Positions 50,501 to 62,500 of a stretch of 64,000 bases of DNA are shown one piece after another. Under the pieces are notes generated by a model. That model worked only from the letters and a program-made list of their open reading frames with translations. It did not search any database and was not told where the DNA came from. Source of the stretch: Pararge aegeria (lineage: Eukaryota > Arthropoda > Insecta > Lepidoptera > Nymphalidae); the NCBI RefSeq assembly GCF_905163445.1, contig NC_053193.1, positions 3,782,001 to 3,846,000 of the forward strand. The letters are read 5' to 3'. Each line of letters starts with the position of its first letter. The first letter of the stretch is position 1. A program made the position numbers and the translations under genes.

Positions 50501-53500
50501 TGCAAACAAATGTGGAGGCAAGTCCCCTAACGCCTCGGCAGCATGATACCTAAAAAATACACAAAAAAATGTAATATAGGCGTTAGTTTGTGGAAGAGCA
50601 TTTGGTCTTGCTTTTAATTTTAATCTGTTGTTAAGGTGCAATGTATATATTCTTTGCAAGCACATACAGATCTTAAACACGCCATCGATAAACGTTTCTA
50701 TCAATATTCTCAGAATGTATTGACTTTAAATTCGTATAATTGCAAAACAGTGTTTTTTAAGAAGTTGGTGAAACAAAATATATTAAAAATACACTGTACA
50801 GGTACATGTGTACAGTTTTCGCAGACTATAGCAAATATGTTAAACGAATACACAAGAATCCCAAACTCGAATATGTATTTTGTAATACGCAAGTTTATTT
50901 TTTAATAATTTATAACATTTAACTAGTTTCAAGAACCGTAATCATAACTCATCATGCAGTGTTGATTGCATGACCGGTTTAACGATTATAAATACTTAAG
51001 CGTGTCTCACAATACTTTAGTCATATAGTTACACAACTACTTTCTCACCTTCTAGCTGTTTGTAAGCCGTATAACGCATCTACTGGCCTATATGGGTTAA
51101 CAGCGACGAGTATGGAGCCCGCGTAAGTGTATATGAGCCCTTGTTCGTATCTTAGCTTGAGGTTCCAGAGTAGGGCGGCTTCATGCAAGTCGTGGAGGCG
51201 GGTCATGTCTTCAACGCCGGTGGGTCCGAGCTCCTCTCGCGGCCATACTGGATCCCCTTCCTCCTCTGCGTTTCCCATTTGTAAGGCGAAGGTTTGGGGC
51301 TGTGGGAGATTATAAAGAAGTTGGGGCAAATTCATGTATATATTGTATCCATTATTTTTAGCCTGAATAAATGATAATTATTATTATTAGAATACAATCT
51401 ATTTATATATATGAGAGTTTTATATTAGTTCCGTTTGCCGTAGATCCATAGAGACTCTGAGACTCTGGGGCCATGGAGTAAAGAAAACTTTTGACTAAAT
51501 AAATATCGAGAATGTGCTCGTTTTTTAATGTGAAATGGCAAAGTTAAATCTAACGCAAATTTGCCGTAACGCTTTCTTGGTTATTTTCTTAAATTAGGGG
51601 GAAAGATAAATAAAATATTGGTTTCGTTTGATTTTATTTAGACAGCTAAAAATAAAGAAGCGGCAATAGGTTTGTTAGGATTACGGTTTAACTTTTGGGT
51701 GACCGAGTTCGAACCCAGGCACGCACCTCTAAGTTGAGTGCGTTTTTAGTAATTAAAATTTAATACACAATGCTTTAACGGTAAAGGAAACCATCGTGAG
51801 GAAACCTGCATGCCTTAGAGTTCTCCATAATGTTATCATAGACGTGTGGAGTCCACCTATCCGCACTTAGCCAGTGTTGTGGACTTCGGCCGAGAGGTTG
51901 TCAATGATAATGATGATGATCAATTCAATATTTGCAATAAATAGTGAAAATGAGAAATTGTACGTAGAGCCATATAGAATTTTAGGTCGCGTTCTAGTTT
52001 GCAACGTAAAACCTAACGCGGTTATGTCAAGCTCTTTACTGGTAAATATTAAACAAATTAAAAAATAGCCAAGTTCGAGTCGGACTCGCTGTCATACAAT
52101 ATGTAAAACCGGAAAAAAACATGTCTGGGAACTCCCTTAAATAGTATTCTATTTTTATAATATTTATTTTATTCTGTTTTTTTAGTATTTGTTGTTATAG
52201 CGGTAACTGAAATTCATCTGTGAAAATTTCAACTAATCTGTCTAATTATTACGGTTCATGATGCACAGCCTGGTGATAGGCGGACAGACAGACAGACAGA
52301 CGGACGTTCACTAAACCTAAGAATCGCCTAAATCGTAAGCCTAATGATTTAGGCGATTTATATAGAAAAAATAGTTTCACCAACTCTTAGGTGATAACTA
52401 TTGAGGGTTGAGGTATGCCTAGGAATCTCCTTAGATTATGCTTTAACTATTTAAGCATTGCCTTGTTCGTCGTTAGTGAAAACGGGCGCAATTGATTCCT
52501 GAAACCGGTACATAATAATAAGTTATAGCAGCGTAACGTAATACCCAGTGACTTAGTTGGAGAATAACGAAACAGCACCGTCTGGCACCGAACTGCAGCC
52601 AGATGGAAAATTATTACGTCCCGGCATACTTGCGTATGACATAACATAACTACTACGCTACTGTGACTACAGGGTGAAATAGACGGCATGGTAGGTTCCT
52701 TGAAAGTTGATAACGTTTGAAATGTATTGTTTTAATTATTTCAACTTAAAAATAATGATCCCACTTGATGGTTTGAGCAGCACCCTGTTTTCTGAGTATT
52801 TTTTATTAGTTATATGATTTTTACATAAATGTAGTATTTATATATTTATTTTTACCTCTAATATATATGCCCATTTGTATTCTGTTTCTTTAAACAATAT
52901 CTGTATAAATATCATGTATTACTTTATAATATCATAAGCTTTGTTTTTGCCACCCCCTCGCACTTTTATACCGCGCGTCCCAATTTTGGCTAGCTTTAGC
53001 ATTAGGTCCGACTTTTGTAAACCATTTCTTTCGTGTGTAGTAAAGAGTTGAAAATAAATTGTCTTCAACTTACCAGCTTAACAGATATTTTTGATTTTTA
53101 CACATAGATGTCGCTTCGCTCAACAAAACTCAGATAAACATTATCTTTAGTATTTAGTTCAATCCTTACTATTATTATAAATGCGGAAATGTGTTTGTAT
53201 TGTACCAACATTTCTGTCGAAGATAACCTACACAATTCGACATTTAAAGATGGAAGCACACATATAAGCACATTTAATAGCTTACCTGATCTGTCAACAG
53301 GAAATACTTCACAAGTAATAAATCTTAAACAAGAAATTGCCGTATTATCATGTCAGTTGGAGAGTGCCCATGAAGAAGTAATAAAACTAAATCAAGAAAA
53401 TACGAAACTGAAAAAGATTGCAGAGGAAAATGAAAAGCAAATAAAACTGTTAAAAAAAATATTGGATGAAGGCACCATCTGCAACATAACATCTACACCA

Positions 53501-56500
53501 AAGTCAAAAAGAACGTCTGTAACAAAATTTCTCAAATCACCAATTACACACTCAGAATTTAAAATAGCGAGTACTCAGCAAGAGACAGTAAATGAAAAAG
53601 ACCCTATACTAAAACAAAATTCTGCTTCACTACAGGAACAAAAAAGGACAACAGTGACCAATAAATATGTTCTTAGAACCAATACATCGTCCCAAGTCAA
53701 ACAAATGAGCTTTTCACAGAATAAAATTATTTTTTTGGGTGACCAACAATGTATTGGCCATGCAGCTAGATTAAAAGAGATCAGAACTATGTATAAAAAT
53801 CCTAAGAACTATACCATATTTGGATTAACTTATCCGAATGCAACCTCAAGTCACATTACTTCATCTTGTACGTTAAAAAACGAAGAATTTAGCGAAAAGG
53901 ACTGGCTAGTTTTAAGAATAGGAGCAAACGACACTAATCCAATAAAACTAGGAGCCGAACTCTCGGCATTTTTAAAGCGATTTAATAAGCCTAAAATAAT
54001 TATCCCGAGCATATTATACAACTCCTATTTGATGTGCAAAAATTAAATAATTACATAAAAAATATACTAAGATGCTTCGAAAACTGTGAATTTTTAGACA
54101 TACGTACAAATAGCACGCTTTATAATAATAATAATAAAGAATGCTGTGACATAATAAATACCTTTATCGATAACTCTGACTATGATAAATACTATATCCG
54201 TGGTAGGAAATTGAATACAAACACTAATAAAATAATAAAAAACACAAATCAACAATCGAAGCTAAAGCCAGGCACAATACCATATTATTTTAATAAAGCA
54301 AATAAAAAATCGTATAAATCGACTGAAGATAAAGTGACTTGGTCAAATAAGCCCTACACTGATCCTAACAAGATAACACATTATTTTCCGGTACTAAAAA
54401 AGGCCAGAAATCGATCTTATAATATAAACACTAACGACCAAAATAAAGAGGTATATCCCAGTACAAGTACGGTGACTAAATTAGGAAATAATCAAGACTT
54501 TTTTCGTCTATAATTATCTAAATATTTTTCATCAAAATATGAATGGACTTCTCAGTAAATCAGATCTGATAGTAACACATTTAGATGAATTTGAAAGCAA
54601 CAAAGAACCGATTGATGCTTTGTGTATTACAGAGCATAACATGACTTTAGATGACTTAAAGCTATTGTATATCCCTAACTATATTCTAAGTTCACACTAT
54701 TCCAGAAACAAAAGGAACGGTGGTTCGTGTATATTAGTAAAAAAATGCCATAAATTTAAATCACTAGATATTTTAAACCGTTTAAGTATTTCAAATGTAA
54801 TAGAAATATCTGCTATTGAGTTAGTTGAACATAAAATAATATTAATATGCATCTATCGAGTGCCAAATAATAGGCTAAATAACTTTGACATATTTTTTGA
54901 TACTCTTACTAATATTTTAGAGTCCATCCGTTTAAAAAATAAAAAAGTTGTTATATGCGGTGACTTTAATATTGATATCCTTAAACAAAATAATACGGCT
55001 GATTATTTTAAACAAATAATTACATCCTATAACTTACACTTTTCAGTAAACGAACCGACTAGAGTAAGTAGTGGAACATGTATTGATAATATTTTACATA
55101 ATGTTCCAAAAGGTAAGACGAAGATTTGTGAATTGGCACTATCAGATCATTCTGCACAGATATTTAAATGTCCTGTTAAAAAAAGCTGTCTAATTCAATA
55201 CTGGTTCATAGAAAAAAGAGACTACTCTAAGCAGAACATGAACAAATTTGTAAATTGCATTTCAAGTATAGCTTTTGCCGATGCAAACAAATGTAATTTA
55301 GCTAATGAAGCTTTTAATAAATTTTATGATACATTTAAGCTATTCTATGATCTTTGTTTTCCCACTGTAAGAGTTAAGATCAGTAATCATAGAAGGCCAC
55401 GTTGGATATCAAAAGGTATAAAACTAGGATGTAAACGCAAAAGAAAACTCCTTTGGAATTATAGAATAAACTCAAATAATGAAAATAAATGGATCTTTAA
55501 AAACTACTCAAAACGATTAAAAAAGATCATTTGTTTAACGCAAAAATCTCAAAATAACTACTCGATAAATTGGTCTAACAATAAGTCTAAGGCAATGTGG
55601 AACATCATAAACCAACCGAAAAACAATTATCCAAGAGAATGTATAACCCAAATTAAGGACGGAGATGAGGTATTGAGAAATCCTATTGACATTGCGGAAA
55701 TTTTTAATGAGATTTTTTTATCTCGTCCTAAAAATATTAATAATCAACATTGTGCCAATCGTATTTCCACTAATATTTCTCATTCACTTTTCATATTCCC
55801 AACATCTACTCAAGAAGTACATTCAGTCATAAAACAATTAAAAATGACACATAGTACTGGATATGACGATATATGTACAAAAATTATAAAACATGTTTCA
55901 TGCATCATCTCACCTGTTTTATGCCACATAATCAATCTGTGTTTAGAACAAGGAATATTTCCAGATAAATTAAAAACATCTATTATAAAGCCGTTGTTTA
56001 AGAAACAAGACAGAGAAGATATCTCATGTTACCGACCAGTGGCCTTGATTCCAGTGTTCTCTAAAATCATTGAAAAAATTATATACAATAATTTTTACAA
56101 TTTCTTTGAAAAATTCAATATATTCAATGCAAATCAAATGGGTTTTAGGAAATCCAAAACTATAAATACGGCTATATATAACTTTATTTTTAATGTAATG
56201 ACGAATATAGATAATAAACTAATTGTATCATCATTGTTTATGGATTTAACCAAAGCGTTCGATTATGTTGACCATAACATACTATTGTCCAAATTAAATT
56301 GCTACGGAGTTAGAGGAAACGCATTGAATTTAATAAAATCGTACCTTACAGATAGATTTCAAATAACACAAATAGATAAGATTAATGAACAAACACGAAT
56401 AGAAACTAAATACTTCTCTAAAACACTAAAAGTTACTTGTGGCGTGCCTCAAGGAAGTGTGCTAGGGCCGCTGCTCTTCCTCATATATATCAATGACCTG

Positions 56501-59500
56501 CCACAAGCGACAAAACACCCTATGGTGCTATTCGCAGATGATTGTACGGTAATTTATATTAGTAAAAATGTTAAAGAACACGAGACTGCAATAAATAACA
56601 GTTTATCGGATATAGTAAAATGGTTAGGTGATAATACTCTAAAGCTAAACTTCAACAAAACAACGGTTATGACATTTCAAAATATACGCCGTAAAACCTC
56701 ATATAATTTAAAAATTAACTATTTAGGTAAAAAAATTGAAGTAACGCACTCAACTAAATTTTTAGGCTTAAAAATTGACGAAAACCTTACCTGGAAGTCA
56801 CACGCTGAATATGTTTGCTCAAGACTAAATCAATTTTCCTATTCACTATACATGTTGTCCAAGAAGGTTGACCAGAAAACATTACTAGTAGCATATCATG
56901 CCCAAGTAGTTTCAATTCTTAGGTATGGCATAGTTTTTTGGGGAAACGCAACAAATATTAACAGTGTGTTTGTTGCGCAGAAAAGGTGCATAAGAGCGAT
57001 ATGCGGAATCAAAAAAAGAGAAAGCTGCAAGCCATTCTTCATGAAACTTAATATTCTCACTGTCCCATCCTTATACATATTTGAACTTGCTTTATTTCTA
57101 AGAAACAATGAGAATTTATTTGAGCGGCATAAACGAGAACGCTGTAGGGATAAGTTTAGGTTTCCCCCTCACAAAACCGCGTTCTTTAACAAAAGTGTCT
57201 GTGTGATGGCTATACAAATATATAATAAGTTACCAAAGATCGTAAGGGAAAATAATTTAATTAATTTTAAAAAAGAGTGTTTTAAATTTTTAGTTAACAA
57301 CACATTTTATAATATTAATGAATTTTATAATTAGTTAAAATATGACATTTAATGTACTAGTTCTAAATAATTAACTTTAGTCTGTAAAATATAAAACCTA
57401 CACTGTAATTGTTGCACGCCCAAAGAGGCAATATACATTGGGACTTCATACTTATAATTCTATCCAACCTGACCTGTAATATGCAATAAATGAATTTGAA
57501 TTTGAATTTGAATATATATGTTGGTTTGTTTGCTTGCAATTCTTTTAGGACCCAACAAAGCAACCAATCAAATTGATTTTTATCATAGAGTTAGTTGAAA
57601 AGACGGAGAGTAGCATAATATGCTACTTTTTATACTAGGAAAACTGAAGTTTCCTATAGGATATAAAAATGAACCCGTATATTTTAAGTTACGTACAAAA
57701 GTAATGAAGCGTTAAAACTCCTCCATCTAAGATTGAGATCATATCTTCGTCTTGTTTAAATGAGAACAAAAAATGAGAATGTTCGAAATAGTCATTAAAA
57801 TGTCGGTAAAAAACTGGAAAGATAACATGTTTCACACGCACCAGGCTTAACTTTATGAGAACACGCCAAATTTAAGCAATTTAAATATTTTAATGCAATA
57901 GTTAAAATATAAAAATAGCTTAATTGAATCGCATATGATAATGACATCAATGATTATGACTATATATGTAGAAAGTACTTTTTTGACACAAATACATATA
58001 AAGGCTATGAGTTACACACCCTACGAGAGTTCCGTCTATCTTTCCTGTAGTCTGAACCACACAATTGTATCAGTCCATCAAGCTCACAACAAATAGGATT
58101 TCGCTGTCGGAGTCGTTCTAATTTTGCATTTTACATTCCGATGCGCGCCGTCTTCCTCAATTACATTTATAAATTAATACATAAAAGGTAATGGATTGCA
58201 CCAGTGCTTATGTTATCTTTAATGCCGATGAGGTAATAAAATCCTGCAACTTATGGTTTGTGGTCGTTTATTACGTGGTAGCGGCGCGGTCGGTCAAGTG
58301 ACTAGGTAACGTTAAGCAGTTATAATTTAATCCATAGGTACTGTTATGTTACCCTCATTTATTAAAGCAGCTAGAGTATTATATTAGGCTCTATAACTAT
58401 GTTTATGATGACTCAACCTTACGAGCCTCTAGAATGGCCATGGAATGTTGTGTATAATAAAACTGTTAAATACCTGTTGTAGTTTACACATCAATAATAT
58501 TTTTAATACCGTGCCATTCTCTTAAATTTATATAATCGAAATAATCAATATCCAATACTAGAAGTGGGATAAACTAAATATTATATTTTGGTATAATGTA
58601 ATAAAGTTAATGTAAACCTGAATTTCTCTTAAGTTAGTTAAGTTTCGACGACATCCTTGACGCTGTGGTCTTATAAGTGGAGGGGTTCGAACCCGGGTTC
58701 GATTTCCAGCGTAATGTGAGAGTTTATAATTTCAGATTTTTATATGTTCTGGTCGGCAGTAGCTAGTTACAGCCCTAATGACAAAGCTGTGCTGCCAAGT
58801 GATTTAGCGTTTCAGTACGATATTTTTTAACATAAACTTCCATACCTCTAACAGGTTAGCTCGCTACCATTTAAGACTGCATCATTATTTACCACCAGGT
58901 GACAAAGTAGTCGATGGAATATATTATGGAAGTTGATATGACTTGCTATAGTTGACGAGATGGTGGCACTGAGGCTTTGGCTAAAATGGTGTAATGCCAT
59001 TCCAATTTATAATTCAAGTTGGTGAACTGTGTATATGCGGTTGATTCAACATATAAAGTCACAAGATATACAGATATCATAGATTCTAAAACAATGAGCA
59101 AGATTAGAAGTAAGATTTTGTATTACATAATTTCAACAAAGTAACTTCGGATTTTCCTATTTTCAGGCTGTCAAGTGTAACTAATTAATTATCAATCAAT
59201 TAATAGCCTATAACAATCCACTACACTTATTATCAAGTTATTAAAAACAAACATGATGAAATACACATACGTGACATATCAAAACATCCAAGCACATGTC
59301 CTTCAGAAGTGGGATCAATATTTGACGACGCTTCTTCCTGCTGCCACATTTAGAGCGCGTGCTCCGCTTCAAAATAGGCGTTACCATTGTGTTTAAGTTC
59401 TTCCTTTTCTGTCTTCGAATCGCTGATCGTGTGACGTAAGAATCGTATGGTGATGATTCAGGGGAATCACGCGGTGTGGGGGCGAAACGTACACGCATCG

Positions 59501-62500
59501 ATCTAGTAAGTCAATAGATTCGTTTCAACGCAAATATTTCAGTAACGCGAAATACAGGATCGCAAAAAGAAAATATTTCATTTTCTAATTTCCATTGTAA
59601 GACACACATTTGTTGAAGATTGTGAGAAAGTGAATGTTGTGTTCCGCACACTTAGATGCCGGAATGTAGCAGATTTTTTTGCAAACATTTTGTTGATGAA
59701 AACTATTAAACAGCACAAATATATTTACAGTTCCACAATTTTCACGAATCACTTATTTTTAATGTAGGTGCGTGTATTATTTAATGGTATTGAAACTGGA
59801 TTTAACAAAGAATATTCCTCATGAAGTGACATACAAAATGTAACGGAAAATTGTCTGGTATTTGATTATACTTAAAGTTTAAGGTATGTTCAATAATATT
59901 GAATGTAACTTTTAATTTGTCTTTACTATGCTATACTATCACTTTTTCAGACATTTTAAGCACACAAACGATATTTTTATTGTCAACGATAATAGGTTTC
60001 CAATTCGTGGGTGTGAACTGAGAAAGTATTTTTCACGGCCGCTTTTGGTTTCTAGTTTTTGGGTGAGAACTTATTTTCACAGACGCTTTCTGGTGACTGA
60101 GAGTACACCTTTAGTACATTATTGATGGAATAAATTGGACTCACACAAATTCTATCACGAAATACACAAAAAAACTTATACGATTCACAGCGATGTTTTC
60201 AAAAACCACATAATTATGTAACCATCACTCCTTCTTCGTAATTACTACTGGTAATTAAATAAACGTTCTTATTTAACGTCTGATCTTAACTCGAAAATAA
60301 ATTGTAATCGAGAATAGTAAAGCTCATGTTTCCGTAAAGCGACTCGCACTGCAACTAAATGTTAGCCACATACTATAACTCGTAAGAGGCTGGCCAACAA
60401 CGGACATAGGTTAACGGCACCTGTCCAGCCTACCTGGACTTTCTAAGCATTATTACTAAGTAGAATTTAATGATTAGTTAGAACTTAGATGTAATTAGGT
60501 CGCTTGTGATAGCGGACCTAACAAACATAGAAGTCGATAGTGATTTTTTGTTTTACAATAATATGGAACAAAATTATATAATATTAATTTAATTACATAA
60601 TTCGTTCGATAATGATATAATTCATTATATACCTAATTATCGAACGAAAAATAACAGACCAACAATTTTTTTTTTAATTTTGTGGCGGATCAGACAGTAG
60701 ACTGTTTGCGTGGCGACGCGACGTTCAGTAGACATGAAACGAGAATCTATTTAAAGGCTTTTTTCTTTAAAAAACTGAACATTTTGTTTATAATTATGCC
60801 ATATCATTAATCGTGGTTACTAAAGAATTGCTGAATTCTTTACGATAAAGCTGCTTGCAAGCAGGCCGCTCCGCTTTCATCTCTCAGAAATTAGGACCAT
60901 TCTAAAGATTTGACAGAAATTTGTTGAGTTTCTTGCCGACTCTTCTAGGTAGAATCTGCCTTCCAAACAGGTGGTAGAGTAGACAAACAGACTGACTTGA
61001 CGTTTCAAAAGTGCTTATAAACTAGGCCTACTTGGAATAAATGAATTTTAAATTTGAATTAGCGTTCCGGTACGATGTCGCGTAGAAACCGATTAGTTAA
61101 CCGGTATGGGTTAAATGTAACTGTCATACTCCCGAACAGGTTAACCCGCTATTATTTCAATGGGATCTATTCCATGACGGGTGGACAGCATTAGTCGTAG
61201 TATTGTGATAATATCGAATAACCTTTAATTAAATAGCCTTACCTACTAATTAGATGTAAAAAAATTATAAAAATAACTAAATGTTTAAGAACTCTATTTG
61301 TGCGTTCCAAATTTTTTATGGACCCCTTAAGAATACGCTAACAGACAAATATGTGACCGATTACATGGATACTTTGGGATTCGGCGCCCTATAATATCTA
61401 TTGCCTATCGACATTCCTGAGGTGCGACCTTGCGAAGTTGCGTTACGCAGCTTAGAAACGTGCGTTGAAGGCGCGATTACACTGGCGTTGCTAATTTTAC
61501 GAAGAATTAATTGGTAGTTTTAAAGCCTATAATATACCTACTGCGCATCTTTTTATATTTATAAAAATAACTGTTGTAGCTCTTCATTATTTACTAGATA
61601 AAAATCTAGTAAAAACCGAATTAGGAATGCTCTACCCCTACTCTACTATCACTAGTAGAGTATGGGGTAGATAGAGCATTCCAAACAAACAATTTTCTTA
61701 TTTTTAGGTTAATTTGTCTATATCTTTTATTAACTTACTAAGAGATAATCAAGGCATATTTATTTTATGTACGTGTATCTCGGGATTTTTTAATAATGCA
61801 ACTCCCTGATAATTATATTATCAGGGAGTTGCATTATCAAAAAACGATAAAATGTTTTCATATTAGGTAAATATGAAAACATATTATATATTATGTTATA
61901 TTATACAGTATGTGAAAAAATCACGATTTATTCCAGTTACGGTAACTTGACTTTTAAGATAAAATCTTTGACGACTTGACTTAAACTTACTTATCAATCG
62001 GATCATCGTCGCAATAAAGATGAATGGGTTTTACAAAATGCGGAGACAAGCGGTTACCAGGCTCGCAGAAAACGTCGGAGTCAACTCTCTATCAACATTC
62101 CTATGCTACGGTCTTGCGTTACGCGCCCGAATGCGCGTGTAAGGACGCATATACACTAAACACTAAAATATATACACTGTAGTTCATTCCAGTGTCTTTG
62201 GAAATGTATATGTAACCTTTCATTGCATCCTAATAATACGGACAGAAGGGATGATGATAATCATACACAGGTCCGACGAAGCCGTCTAACCAGAGCAACC
62301 GTGGGGCTATGATGTTAAAAGAAAGGTTTTTCTTAGCAATGTTAATGGGCTTATTACATATTTGCTATATGATAAGCGACTCTTAATGTGTATTTTGAAA
62401 AATTTGGTAAGTACAGCAACATTATTGTGGTACAATTAAATAGAACAATAAGACGATTGGACTCGCATGGGTACTTTTTCATAGGTAGTGCCATAACATT

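Larger units (their letters stand above)
53199..57513 (+). mobile_element. Non-LTR retrotransposon (LINE, CR1/Jockey-like), 5' truncated, nearly intact
   Basis: It contains ORF1 (broken by one frameshift), an intact 931-codon ORF2 with AP endonuclease and reverse transcriptase, and a 3' tail of TTTGAA units ending ...tgaatttgaatttgaat. It lies on the plus strand, antisense to the myosin gene, in that gene's first coding intron. Its left and right flanks are two halves of one Helitron-like repeat, so it inserted into that repeat. The long intact ORF2 implies a fairly recent insertion. Confidence 0.9.
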
